DNA of 48,954 nucleotides, taken from assembly GCF_900100485.1 (NCBI RefSeq), contig NZ_FNDH01000019.1, forward strand, positions 1 to 48,954, in the 5' to 3' direction. This document shows positions 1-8,423 of the stretch, piece after piece. The stretch is from Nitrosomonas sp. Nm132 (GTDB lineage Bacteria > Pseudomonadota > Gammaproteobacteria > Burkholderiales > Nitrosomonadaceae). How positions within the stretch are numbered: position 1 is the stretch's first letter; each line of letters opens with the position of its first letter. The translations under genes were made by a program, and so were the position numbers. The notes under the pieces were generated by a model. That model was not told where the DNA came from and did no database searches. It was given only the letters and a program-made list of their open reading frames with translations.

Positions 1-112
1 TTGTTTGACTGCCTATTTTTGTATCTCCTCCCCTGGCACATGTAATCGATTGATTTATATTTGTTCTTTAGAATGCTTTAAAAACGAGGGATGCTCCGAG
101 ATCAGGTTGTCT

Positions 113-244
113 GTATTTGAGGAAAATGAGGCCGAGCACGACATGCTTGTAGACAGCGACATCGAGCATGGGCAGCAACTTGTTGGCCATGGTCCACAGG
201 CGTTTGTCGAGATCGTTGAGGAATTGCTGTTCTGCAAGGTTCAT
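113..244 (-). pseudogene. Relic of type I restriction-modification methyltransferase subunit (HsdM N-terminus)
   Basis: About 44 codons read like the N-terminal helical domain of HsdM-type N6-adenine methyltransferases: AEQQFLNDLDKRLW followed by KLLPMLDVAVYKHVVLGLIF and LKY. The match starts at the ATG at 244-242 and stops abruptly after LKY. The frame then runs 14 unrelated residues to a stop near 68. The catalytic NPPF domain of a real HsdM (about 500 residues) is absent, and no hsdS or hsdR is visible. This is therefore a 5' gene fragment left after deletion or rearrangement. The family assignment is from motif memory; the truncation is seen directly, but the rest could lie elsewhere in the genome. 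Confidence 0.6.
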
Positions 245-334
245 AGGGTTACTGCATGGCTGTATCTGTTTGGGAGTGCCGATTTGAGCACTTGGCAACG
301 CATGAGTCAAGCAGGCTATATTCAATACGGATAT

Positions 335-1573
335 TCAAATGCGATTCTTCAACACCCAGCGATCAATCAATTCACATAGTTCATCAGGATGGGTGGCAGG
401 CAACCAGTGCTCGGAGTCAACCGTGGCAAATTCTACTTGTGGTAACTGCTGCAGCAGGGCTTGGGTGCGCTTTGGGTCGGTGATGCTGAGTCCGCCTGAC
501 TGGATGACGAGGGCAGGGCAACGCACCTCAGCAACGGGCAAGGGGCGCATGATTTCGATCAGGTTGTTAAGGTACTGCGCGGTCGGAATCACCTTGAGGT
601 CATGCTTGGGTTTGCCATAGTCTGCCAGTATTGTTTTCAACTCGTCTGGGCCTGCTTGATGCACGCGGCGATCCAGCACCTGCAGGTCCAGCGTGCCGAG
701 CTGGCGCCGATAGAAGCCGAGCCAGTTGAACAGTTTGATCAGCGCTACGGCAACACGCAGCAGCGGAATGAATGGCCGCAGCCGGGCGAGCACGCCAGTG
801 ACAGCTTCAGGAGCTATCGGTTCGATCAGCACCAGTCCAGCGCAGCGATCGGGATAGCGCGCGGCAAAGTTGAGCGCGATGTTGGCGCCGAGGCAGTGAC
901 CGACGATAATCGCGCGCGATTGCTGCTCGTGCTGCAGCAACTCAGCGATATCTTGACACCATTTCTCGATGCGTGCCGGGCCACGCCAAATCGATTCGCC
1001 GTGGCCGCGCAGATCCGGGCGCAGCAGCAGCCGGCCGGCTGCTAGGCGGCTGTGCTGAGTGAAATGCCACCAGCGGCTGGAGTTGCTAGCAGCACCATGC
1101 AGCAGCACGAGAGGCATGCTTTTTTCATTTTGTGCGGGTGTCCATCGCCGGTAGGTGAGCGTGACGCCGTCTTTACTCTGGAAATGCCGCTTTTCATCGA
1201 TTTGCAGGCGTCCACTTTTTTTCAAGCGGCGATTGACCATCCAGTGATAGAGCCGCGACAGCAAGGGCCGAATCACTGGCAGACCGATTAACCAGGCGAG
1301 CGGTTTGAGTAGCGGCACCCGGGCCATCAGCACAATATAAGCATCCAGTTCAGAAACAATCCGCTGGTGTTCATCGTGAACATGCAGTTCGCTCAAGGCT
1401 TTGTGCGGATCGATGCCGATATCATGCAGGTGGGCGTCCTGCCCGGTAATATCGAACCAGCATACGTCCTCACCCCCTTTGCCTGCCAGTTTTTCATAAT
1501 TTTGCCGATCCTTGATGCAAGCCGGGCAGGCGCCATCGTAATAGACCGTGATTTTTTTCTTTTCCTCTCCCAT
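335..1573 (-). CDS. DCC-family thiol oxidoreductase domain fused to alpha/beta hydrolase
   Basis: The 412-residue protein has two parts. Residues about 8-120 match the DCC (DUF393) thioredoxin-like family, with YYDGACPAC giving the CxxC pair C16/C19. Residues about 135-410 are an alpha/beta hydrolase: HG oxyanion segment at 159-160, RPDLRGHGES at 185-194, nucleophile elbow GHCLG at 225-229, and a late SEHW with the probable catalytic His389. The elbow normally reads GxSxG; here the codon at 893-895 is TGC, so the nucleophile would be Cys227. The start has a good ribosome site (GGGGGAAG) about 7 bases upstream. There is no signal peptide, so it is probably cytoplasmic. Substrate unknown. The family calls are firm; the fusion and the Cys are the odd points. 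Confidence 0.8.
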   Translation of the reverse strand: MGEEKKKITVYYDGACPACIKDRQNYEKLAGKGGEDVCWFDITGQDAHLHDIGIDPHKALSELHVHDEHQRIVSELDAYIVLMARVPLLKPLAWLIGLPVIRPLLSRLYHWMVNRRLKKSGRLQIDEKRHFQSKDGVTLTYRRWTPAQNEKSMPLVLLHGAASNSSRWWHFTQHSRLAAGRLLLRPDLRGHGESIWRGPARIEKWCQDIAELLQHEQQSRAIIVGHCLGANIALNFAARYPDRCAGLVLIEPIAPEAVTGVLARLRPFIPLLRVAVALIKLFNWLGFYRRQLGTLDLQVLDRRVHQAGPDELKTILADYGKPKHDLKVIPTAQYLNNLIEIMRPLPVAEVRCPALVIQSGGLSITDPKRTQALLQQLPQVEFATVDSEHWLPATHPDELCELIDRWVLKNRI

Positions 1574-1869
1574 TAGCTACTTCCCCCTAATGAAAAGTCA
1601 TCCGCCTGGTAGAATCATTACCATTTGCGGGAGTTTGTCGAATCGCCAGACTGCGTCAATGCTGGTTTTCGACAGGGACTTAGACCGAACAGCATATTGG
1701 TAACTATGCTACTGGAACGGTTTTCTAGCCAGCCGTGAAAAAAGTTTTACACATAAAGAAGCACATTTGAAAGTGCATGGCTCATTTACATTCTAAATCA
1801 AAACCGGCTTTGCCAGGCTCCTTTGCGGAAACCTGAAGCGATGCAGGACGCAACCGCCTGAGGTTATCC
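1574..1869. other. Intergenic region between two minus-strand genes, no gene recognised
   Basis: About 296 bases separate the helicase stop from the hydrolase start. It contains the hydrolase ribosome site next to 1573. An open plus-strand stretch of about 38 codons (about 1618-1737) resembles nothing I know. I see no convincing promoter, repeat or terminator with a T-run. Confidence 0.4.
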
Positions 1870-3660
1870 TTAGTTTGCGCTATCGAGCACAATCAGTTTG
1901 CGTGTTGCGCGTGTCATGGCAACATATAACAGGCATGCTTCTTCTTCATTACTCGTGCCTGCGTCAGCTTGCATGTTTGCCGCGGGAATGGCGACCAGTG
2001 GAAATTCCAGTCCTTTGCTGCTGTGAAAAGTGAGCAGTCTGACGGTGTTCTGCTTTTCGCTAAATTGAATAGTGTCTTTCCAGCTAAAGGGAATTCCTGC
2101 ACCAGTAAGCGCATTATTGATAGTCTTGCCTACGGGATCCCAGTGACGATAAAGAATCGCCATCTCCTTCCAGGGCATGCCGTCTTGATGGGCCGCTTTC
2201 AGTTGCTTAGTGATGTATCTTGCTTGTTCCTGAAGACTGGGGAGCTTGATCAGCAATGGTTTAGGACCTTGGCGTCCGGCAGAAACCGGCATCAGCCTCG
2301 GTGCACTGTCTTCGTCTGTTTCGGTGGGCGTGAGCAACTGTCTGGCAAATTGACCCGCAAATTGAAGAATTTCCTGGGTATTGCGGTAGTTGATTTTGAG
2401 TATGGTGGTTCGCCCTTGTGCCTGGATGCCTATGCTCTTAAAGCTGAAGTGGCGTTTTTCTTTTGTGTGGTAAATGGATTGAACGTCATCATACAGAACC
2501 AGCAGTGAATTCGTGCGTGCATCTACCATTTGGACTACCAGCTTGAGCCATTCCGGACGAAAATCATGGCCTTCATCGATCAACACTGCTTCGTACTGTC
2601 CGGAAGGAATGAGTTTGTTATCTACCGCGCGGATGAGCCGATTCACCATGTCATCCCAATAACCATCGCGCTCGCCATCTCCTTCGGGCAGGTCAACGTG
2701 ATAAGCCGTGAGCTGGCGGCGGCACCAGGCATGGAAAGTATGGACATTGACTTTGCTGCCGATTTCTTTTTGCTGTATCCAATGTTCAAGGCGTTTGGCA
2801 AGTATCCTGTTATAGCAAAGTATCAGAATCGGTTTAGCGCAAACCTTGGCAAGATATTTTGCGCGGTAGCCGAGAATCAGCGTCTTACCAGAGCCCGCCA
2901 CCCCGTGGATAACTCGATGACCGTCGCCAAGGCTGCGCGCAAGTTGTTCCTGCTGTAAATCCATGACTTGTAAAATATCCGGTAGCTCGCCAACCGGTGC
3001 TGTAGCACTGTTCAATAGCTCGTCCTGTTTTGCGGGTATCCGGATTTCCGGGAACATATGCCAGCGTATCCGATCCATCTGCGGCAGGCTCAGATTGCCA
3101 TAACCACTCACGGTAAACATATCCCACAAGCGTTTCTGGAACACTTCCATCTCCACCGATTCAACCATTTCATCCTGACAGATGACACGGCGGGGTTCCA
3201 ATACTTCACCTAAATCAGTGCTTTCAAACTGCTTGCGGCTGATATTGGGAAGCACTACTCCATACGTCCAGGGGAAGAGGAGCTGACCCTGCATCCGGCC
3301 GTTGCTAAAAACCAGTTGCGGATCTCTTTGCAGCATATCGGCCACTACCTGAGCATATTGACGAGCTTGTTCAAGCGGATTGCGCTTGTGTATCAATCCT
3401 TCGGGCATAAGCAAAGTCACATCCGTTTTGGTAATGACCTGGATGCTATCCCGTTTCCAGTCCTTGATTTCCAGAATCAGCAAGCCACGTTTGGGGTGCA
3501 GCATAATAAAATCCGGATGCCTCATCGATTGACCGATAGGGATGTCATACCAACAAAGGTAATCGTCTTCCAGCTTTGTTTCCAGACGCTGAGCGAAACG
3601 TCTTTCGCCGGCAGTCATGCGGGAAACGCAGCTAGAGTAGCTAGGGATTAAAGTAGTCAT
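1870..3660 (-). CDS. NERD-domain UvrD/Rep-like SF1 DNA helicase
   Basis: 596 residues. The N-terminal part (about 15-125) is a nuclease-related domain (NERD) with the PD-(D/E)xK-like constellation HPDF (D50) and LEIKDWK (E64, K66). The helicase core follows: Walker A GVAGSGKT at 253-260, motif II IDEGHDF at 361-367, an NYRNTQEI motif IV, TFHSSKGLEFP motif V and VAMTRAT motif VI near the C-terminus. All SF1A motifs are intact, so it should be an ATP-driven DNA translocase, possibly with nuclease activity. The DEGH box instead of DEAQ/DEAD is common in this branch. It stands alone between a hydrolase and a VOC gene. The exact role (repair or anti-invader) cannot be read from sequence. Confidence 0.88.
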   Translation of the reverse strand: MTTLIPSYSSCVSRMTAGERRFAQRLETKLEDDYLCWYDIPIGQSMRHPDFIMLHPKRGLLILEIKDWKRDSIQVITKTDVTLLMPEGLIHKRNPLEQARQYAQVVADMLQRDPQLVFSNGRMQGQLLFPWTYGVVLPNISRKQFESTDLGEVLEPRRVICQDEMVESVEMEVFQKRLWDMFTVSGYGNLSLPQMDRIRWHMFPEIRIPAKQDELLNSATAPVGELPDILQVMDLQQEQLARSLGDGHRVIHGVAGSGKTLILGYRAKYLAKVCAKPILILCYNRILAKRLEHWIQQKEIGSKVNVHTFHAWCRRQLTAYHVDLPEGDGERDGYWDDMVNRLIRAVDNKLIPSGQYEAVLIDEGHDFRPEWLKLVVQMVDARTNSLLVLYDDVQSIYHTKEKRHFSFKSIGIQAQGRTTILKINYRNTQEILQFAGQFARQLLTPTETDEDSAPRLMPVSAGRQGPKPLLIKLPSLQEQARYITKQLKAAHQDGMPWKEMAILYRHWDPVGKTINNALTGAGIPFSWKDTIQFSEKQNTVRLLTFHSSKGLEFPLVAIPAANMQADAGTSNEEEACLLYVAMTRATRKLIVLDSAN

Positions 3661-3868
3661 GTTTTTATTAACGGCGATTACAACCTTCTTTTTAGCGCCA
3701 AGAGCATTCTAATTTTTTAAAGAAAGGTATTTTTGAGTTGTGTAATTGAACATTACCGCCTGAGCGATGGTGCTTCTTTCGTTGTCGACGCAGAATTGGT
3801 GATATTCTAAAGGAGAAATTCTAACCTGGAAGGCTTCCCGGTTAAATCTCTTGTGAAAGGAGCGCGTT

Positions 3869-4252
3869 ATGACGATTACACTCAACCATACTATTGTTCC
3901 GTGTTTTGATAAGCAGGCATCCGCAGCGCTTTATTGCAGACTATTTGGCTTTGAATATTTGGGTAATTTTTCTCGTTTCATCGTGGTGCGCGTGAATGAT
4001 ACGCTGTGTCTGGATTTTGATAACAGGGAGAAATTTGAATCCCATCATTATGCATTTAAGGTTTCCGAGCAGGAATTTGATGAAATATTTGCGCGCCTGC
4101 AAGCGGAAAAACTCAAATATGGCAGCGGCCCCGGCGAGGCCGAGAATATGACAATCAATCATAATTATGGTGGGCGCGGAGTTTATTTCCGTGATCAGAA
4201 TGGCCATTTGCTGGAAATGCTGACCGCAGATTATGAAATGCCGCCTCAATAA
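3869..4252 (+). CDS. VOC-family (glyoxalase/bleomycin-resistance fold) protein
   Basis: 127 residues, a single VOC module pair. The typical elements are present: N-terminal LNHTIVPC with His7, a central SHHYAFKV segment, and the C-terminal RDQNGHLLEML, where the Glu is the usual third metal ligand. A strong ribosome site (AAAGGAG) lies about 8 bases before the ATG. VOC proteins cover glyoxalase I, extradiol dioxygenases, fosfomycin/bleomycin resistance and epimerases. Nothing here separates these, so no reaction is assigned. The gene is monocistronic and convergent with the haloperoxidase relic that follows. Confidence 0.85.
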   Translation: MTITLNHTIVPCFDKQASAALYCRLFGFEYLGNFSRFIVVRVNDTLCLDFDNREKFESHHYAFKVSEQEFDEIFARLQAEKLKYGSGPGEAENMTINHNYGGRGVYFRDQNGHLLEMLTADYEMPPQ

Positions 4253-4277
4253 TTGCTGTCATCGAGCTGTGCGTTAC

Positions 4278-4744
4278 TCACATTAGTCTGGGCACCCAAG
4301 GAATGCTGCGGACGGAGAATTGGCTGATGAGAGGAGGCCTATATTCTTTGTCATGCAATCTTTTCTTATCAAGGCCACACCTCACTGAATACGGCCAGCG
4401 GATAGGTTATCCTCAAGCGCCCTGGAGTACGCCAGCGAAACTTCTTCGATAACTGATGATATATCTGCGTTGGCACCAGTAATATCTGCTAGAGGCACGC
4501 CACGCAGAATAGCCATCCAATACAGCAGCTCTATCATTTCCGCTGCAATGCATGCTGAACAAATCCCTGATCCCGACGGAATTTCCAGTGATTTTGAGTC
4601 TGGATTATGATCTTCTTTCACCGCGTCAGCGAGAGGATTGGTCAGCTTAGCAATTGCTTTTGCTGTAGCAACATTGACATTGCCTGGATTGAGTATAGGA
4701 GCAGATCTGAACGCTTTATTGTTAGGGGGAGTTGAAAATGCCAT
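4278..4744 (-). pseudogene. Decayed vanadium-dependent haloperoxidase-like gene (two frames)
   Basis: Fragment A is an open frame of 120 codons at 4382-4744. It starts at an ATG with a GAAAAGAG ribosome-like sequence. It contains HNPDSKSLEIP, then AAEMIELLYWMAILRGVP, which resembles the conserved segment (AAEMxELYWMALLRDVPF) of bacterial vanadium haloperoxidase/PAP2 enzymes. Fragment B, in another frame at about 4278-4379, reads EYRPPLISQFSVRSIPW, closely resembling the next conserved block of that family (GPYISQFL..IPYG). The two blocks are in the correct order, separated by a frame change near 4380. The C-terminal half with the vanadate-binding Arg/His residues is missing, because the VOC gene ends at 4252. 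A short real protein from fragment A alone is the alternative. Confidence 0.5.
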
Positions 4745-5031
4745 TTTTTTCTCTTTTCGTTAGTTTTTCATCAATAAATGCGTCATAACCCTTAGAGGAG
4801 ACGCAAGCTTTGGTTGGTAGTACATCATCATCTCTCTTGATCCAGCTTGTGTGCTGTAGATCGCAAGTGACCGATGATGATTACAAGATAACTGATCCAG
4901 ATTGGATCCTCTGTGAGAAAAATCACACCAAGTGGTGCCTATGGCCCAACTGCCAATTAATCCGACCAGCTGGCCTCTTTGATTCGTCCTCCCTGAAAGC
5001 AACATTGCACACCACAGCTGGGATAGCGGCA
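4745..5031. other. Intergenic region upstream of the haloperoxidase relic
   Basis: About 290 bases. Short open frames exist on both strands (4810-5052 plus, 4760-5005 minus), but neither resembles a known family and neither has a good ribosome site. The plus-strand frame ends inside the CTAA junction of the MITE, so it owes its stop to the insertion. I treat the stretch as non-coding or unrecognisably decayed. Confidence 0.35.
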
Positions 5032-5230
5032 GGCAGAATCAAGGCATGCTAACCCGAATATTTCATAAATTCGCGTGATGATCGCGCAGGATTTTGATTA
5101 ATAGGGAAGTTTTGAGAAAGAGGGGTGTAGTGACTCATACACCCGACTGAGCAAAATCTTTCTTATTAATCAAAAGACAAGTGAGGGCACGTGCCAATTT
5201 ATGAAATATTCGGGCTAATCTGATTCTGCC
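5032..5230 (-). terminator. Terminator-like inverted repeat interrupted by the MITE
   Basis: GGCAGAATCA (5032-5041) is perfectly complementary to TGATTCTGCC (5221-5230). If the 162-bp element and one CTAA copy are removed, the arms are separated by about 13 bases. That is a plausible stem-loop 22 bases past the stop of the PhoX-like gene, which reads leftwards. No T-run follows the stem, so a factor-independent terminator is not proven. Confidence 0.5.
5053..5214 (+). mobile_element. 162-bp palindromic MITE, copy 1
   Basis: Terminal 19-bp inverted repeats are perfect: cccgaatatttcataaatt at 5053-5071 and its complement at 5196-5214. CTAA flanks the element on both sides (5049-5052 and 5215-5218). 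Inner arms TTTTGATTAATA (5092-5103) and TATTAATCAAAA (5164-5175), and a central GGGTGTA/TACACCC (5123-5129, 5138-5144), make nearly the whole element self-complementary. A copy with about five differences lies inverted at 21282-21443. There is no coding capacity, so it must be moved in trans. The CTAA duplication fits the YTAR preference of IS5-group transposases (established knowledge; the link itself is inference). Confidence 0.85.
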
Positions 5231-5251
5231 ATCATTTGCTGCTGGCAATGC

Positions 5252-7327
5252 TTACATGCCTACTACACCGCCATCTTCACGGGATACGACTACTGTGGCG
5301 GAACGTGGACGCGCGCCGCTGGGATTAACCATTACAGCTGGCTCGCCGGGATGTTTGAAGACTTTGCCATTATCCGGCCAGTTACTGGTAAAGCTGTTTG
5401 CGCCGGATCGGTCTCCAGGGTGTTGCAAGTTGACAAACAAGGATTTGCCATCGGGGGTTGAGGTGATACCGGTTACCTCACAGTCCTGTGGTCCCACCAA
5501 GAAACGTTTGATTTCTCCGGTAAAGGGATGGGCGGCCAGCATCTGGTTGTTGCCAAAAGGACCGCTACTTTGTTGTGAGCCGCTCATGTCGGTCTGAATC
5601 CAGAGAATGCCATTTTGATCAATCCAGAGACCATCTGGACTGGCAAAGATATTATCCTGGGTCAAGGCGAGGCCGCTTTGCTCTGGCAGAATCTGACTGT
5701 CAGTTTCAGGGCCGGCCAGCACGAAAATATCCCAAGTGAATTGGGTTGCCCAGGGGCGATTGCCTTCCTCGCGCCAGCGGATGATATGGCCATAAGGATT
5801 GGGGGCCCGTGGATTGGCGGCATCAATGGTACCTGCACTGCGGCTGCTGTTGTTGGTCAGGGTCATGTAGACTTCACAGGTTTGCGGATGCACCGTACCC
5901 CATTCTGGCCGATCCATTTTGGTTGCGCCTACCACATCGGCTGCCAAGCGGGTATTGACCAGGACATCGGCTTGATCCATGAAGAAAACACTCTTGCTGA
6001 GTGACATGGCATGAAAATACGGATCATTGATATCCAGCGCGAGCCATTCTCCCGTACCTTCATCGTTAAAGCGGGCTGCATATAGAATGCCTTCATCCAG
6101 AATATCCCCATTGATCTCTTTGCTGTAGCGAGCCTTGGTGACGAATTTGTAAATATACTCATTTTGCGCATCGTCACCCGAGTAGAAAACGACTGGCTGG
6201 CCGAGTTGTGGCGGTGCGACCCAGCAACCTTCATGGGCAAATCGACCCATGGCGGTACGCTTGATGGGCTTGCTGTTGGGATTGAATGGATCGATTTCCA
6301 CAATCCAGCCGTGTCCATTGGCTTCGTTCCGATAATCCTCGTTTGCACTGCTTCCTTTTACCGATACGTCGAAACGAATGTGCTCATCAGCGCCACTTTG
6401 TGCAGTTTCCCAGCGGTAACGGCCATTATGGGTACTGACTCCATAGCGACTGTGTTCTCTGGGAAGGCTGGCGCGATTAACAAAATAGCTCGCCCAATTT
6501 TCTTCGCAGGTCAGGTAAGTTCCCCAAGGGGTATAACCATTACCACAGTTGTTGATAGTACCGCGTGCTTCGATTCCAGCAGGACTATACTTGGTTTTGA
6601 CCAGATCGCTGCCGCGAACGGGGCCTCTGATTTCCATGGGTGTGCCTGCGGTGATGCGGCGGTTATAAAGTCCATTGATGATCCGCCAGTTACCGTCTGT
6701 GTCTTTACTGATTTCGACGATGCTGACACCATGTGCGGCAATTTCCTTGCTGACTTCATCAGCTGGACGTTGTCCAGCGATCAGGCTGGGGCCATGGGTA
6801 TGCAGCACATTTTGGTCGACGTATTCATGATTGACAGTCAGCAAACCATGGGTGTTGGGGTTATCTTCAAATGGAAAATAATGCATCCCATCGTGATGCG
6901 CGCCGACTTGCTGTTCCTGATCAACACCAGAGTTGGATGCATCCGGAGCATAAGCAGGGTAACTGCCGGTAATGGGGGTGCCCCAAGGAATCACGGTTTG
7001 TGCTTTATAGCCAAGTGGGATAGTAACGGTATCAGAGCGCGTGATGGGGATGGCATTGAAACCTAAAGTAGGGTTCAATACAAATGGCGGGTTAGGTGAT
7101 TGTGTGAATTTTGTGGCGATCGAGGCGCTTGATGCTGCCTCAGCCTGAGTCGTTAACTCTGGTAAACCGAACATGCCTGCCACCGCTATACTCAGACTAC
7201 CGGTCAGCATTTGCCGGCGTGACAATCTTTTCTCAAGGAGGGTTGAAAAATGGGGATTGTCCGAATGATTGCTCATGGGTTCATCCCCATGATCGCTTTC
7301 CACGCTATTGTTATCTTTATCGCTCAT
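5252..7327 (-). CDS. PhoX-family (DUF839) Tat-exported protein, probable phosphatase
   Basis: 691 residues from the ATG at 7327-7325, chosen because TGAGGAC lies just upstream. The longer frame to 7453 adds 42 residues with no export logic. A twin-arginine signal is clear: SRRQMLTG at about 36-43, then a hydrophobic stretch SIAVAGMFG and a cleavage-like AEA near 62-64. The body has the DUF839/PhoX features: GLLTVNHEYVD early, NCGNGYTPWGTYLTCEENW, GRFAHEGCWV, and the late TGITSTPDGKSLFVNLQHPGD split by short linkers. PhoX enzymes are periplasmic Ca/Fe-dependent alkaline phosphatases, and many DUF839 relatives are uncharacterised. The gene is monocistronic and followed by the MITE-split hairpin. 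Phosphate regulation is not visible. Confidence 0.85.
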   Translation of the reverse strand: MSDKDNNSVESDHGDEPMSNHSDNPHFSTLLEKRLSRRQMLTGSLSIAVAGMFGLPELTTQAEAASSASIATKFTQSPNPPFVLNPTLGFNAIPITRSDTVTIPLGYKAQTVIPWGTPITGSYPAYAPDASNSGVDQEQQVGAHHDGMHYFPFEDNPNTHGLLTVNHEYVDQNVLHTHGPSLIAGQRPADEVSKEIAAHGVSIVEISKDTDGNWRIINGLYNRRITAGTPMEIRGPVRGSDLVKTKYSPAGIEARGTINNCGNGYTPWGTYLTCEENWASYFVNRASLPREHSRYGVSTHNGRYRWETAQSGADEHIRFDVSVKGSSANEDYRNEANGHGWIVEIDPFNPNSKPIKRTAMGRFAHEGCWVAPPQLGQPVVFYSGDDAQNEYIYKFVTKARYSKEINGDILDEGILYAARFNDEGTGEWLALDINDPYFHAMSLSKSVFFMDQADVLVNTRLAADVVGATKMDRPEWGTVHPQTCEVYMTLTNNSSRSAGTIDAANPRAPNPYGHIIRWREEGNRPWATQFTWDIFVLAGPETDSQILPEQSGLALTQDNIFASPDGLWIDQNGILWIQTDMSGSQQSSGPFGNNQMLAAHPFTGEIKRFLVGPQDCEVTGITSTPDGKSLFVNLQHPGDRSGANSFTSNWPDNGKVFKHPGEPAVMVNPSGARPRSATVVVSREDGGVVGM

Positions 7328-7516
7328 ATCTGTCCTCACTTCAAATAGGAATAGGGAGCAAGGAGTTATAAACGATGAAGATGTTATTTTTGTGACATTT
7401 TTGTAACGAAAAGATTGCCAGCGCTCGGTAAAAGAGCGGCTTTCATTAGGCAACGTTTTAACAAGAATAAAGACTCAATGACGCTGGATCCGCTCCAGAG
7501 AAAGGATAATATTCCG

Positions 7517-7834
7517 TCAGTTTTCTCCGCTCATGCCATATTCAATAGGTGTTTTGATGAAGAAGACATTGATTCCTTCTTCGCGTAGCCGGGTGAGTAT
7601 GCGCTCAACATCTGCTGCACTGAGCGCCATTGTGACTTCAATGGGTTGATCACTCAGCTCAAAGAAATGTGCTGAATGCAGCTTGCCGTCATGACCAAAT
7701 CCTTCGGCTGCGACAAACAAGGTGGCCCCCCTGATGCCAAGTTTACGCGCTTCCTGCAATAACCACTCGCCTAAGGGTAAACCACCATGTTGGCGGGACT
7801 GCTGGGTAAGAAAAGTTAATTGATAGCCGCGCAT
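7517..7834 (-). CDS. DUF190 small protein associated with fluoride exporter
   Basis: 105 residues matching the DUF190 family (GlnB-like fold): GYQLTFLTQQSRQHGG, GIRGATLFVAAEGFG and a final hydrophobic/charged strand. AAGGAAAC precedes the ATG. It starts only 18 bases after the crcB stop, so the two are co-transcribed. DUF190 genes are often next to crcB in bacteria, which suggests a regulatory or sensing role in fluoride export; the function is not established. Length is normal for the family and no oddities are seen. Confidence 0.85.
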   Translation of the reverse strand: MRGYQLTFLTQQSRQHGGLPLGEWLLQEARKLGIRGATLFVAAEGFGHDGKLHSAHFFELSDQPIEVTMALSAADVERILTRLREEGINVFFIKTPIEYGMSGEN

Positions 7835-7852
7835 AATCTTGTTTCCTTGAAT

Positions 7853-8236
7853 TTAGGCGTTCCTGAACAGTGAAATCGTCGCTAGCCCGAGCATCGTCAT
7901 CAACAATGATCCCATCACATGTAAGCCGATGGCGCCGGCTGCCCAGAGTAGCCGACCCTGTTGAATGAGTGTCACTATTTCTGCAGAAAAGGTGGAGAAA
8001 GTGGTGAGTCCACCCAGGAAACCGGTGATGATGAATAAGCGCCACTCGGGCGCCAGTTCGGGATGATTGGCAAATAGAGCAAGCGCCACTCCGATCAGAT
8101 AACCGCCAATGAGATTGGCGACGAGGGTTCCCGGTGGAATGGCTGGAAACAGCGCATTGAACGAAATTCCAAGAAACCAGCGTAGTACGGCGCCCAGCGA
8201 TGCACCAATGCAGATGGCGAGTATGGAATGAAACAT
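7853..8236 (-). CDS. crcB: Fluoride ion exporter CrcB/Fluc
   Basis: 127 residues with four membrane helices. Family signatures are visible: [13 protein letters not shown], then [16 protein letters not shown] (the conserved Asn of the pore), and [14 protein letters not shown], the central motif with the conserved Phe/Thr/Ser residues that line the fluoride path. Fluc proteins are dual-topology dimeric fluoride channels of the inner membrane that prevent cytoplasmic accumulation. It is first in a two-gene unit with DUF190. I searched the 187 bases upstream for the fluoride-riboswitch core and did not see it, so regulation is unknown. Confidence 0.93.
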   Translation of the reverse strand: MFHSILAICIGASLGAVLRWFLGISFNALFPAIPPGTLVANLIGGYLIGVALALFANHPELAPEWRLFIITGFLGGLTTFSTFSAEIVTLIQQGRLLWAAGAIGLHVMGSLLMTMLGLATISLFRNA

Positions 8237-8423
8237 TAACTTGTATGATTGTGAGTAGTGATTAATTTACTGGTGTTTGCAGATGATATGTTGTACAACC
8301 ATTAAATAGGCGGATTCAGTATTCTAGCTGGTATGGTGCCGCCGGTAAGTCCATTATCTATGATTATATCTGTGTTATCCGAAAGCTGATTAGCTCACTT
8401 TATTTCTTACCGATTTTCTTCAA

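Noticed and set aside
4810..5052. 80-codon plus-strand frame before the MITE
   Set aside because: No family resemblance or ribosome site, and its stop is created by the CTAA insertion junction.
6164..7066. 300-codon open frame on the plus strand
   Set aside because: It lies antisense to the PhoX-like gene, has no family resemblance, and the minus-strand gene has clear motifs and a signal peptide.
8237..8423. Fluoride riboswitch before crcB
   Set aside because: I looked for the conserved GGNGATGG and CTGATG core on the minus strand and did not find it.
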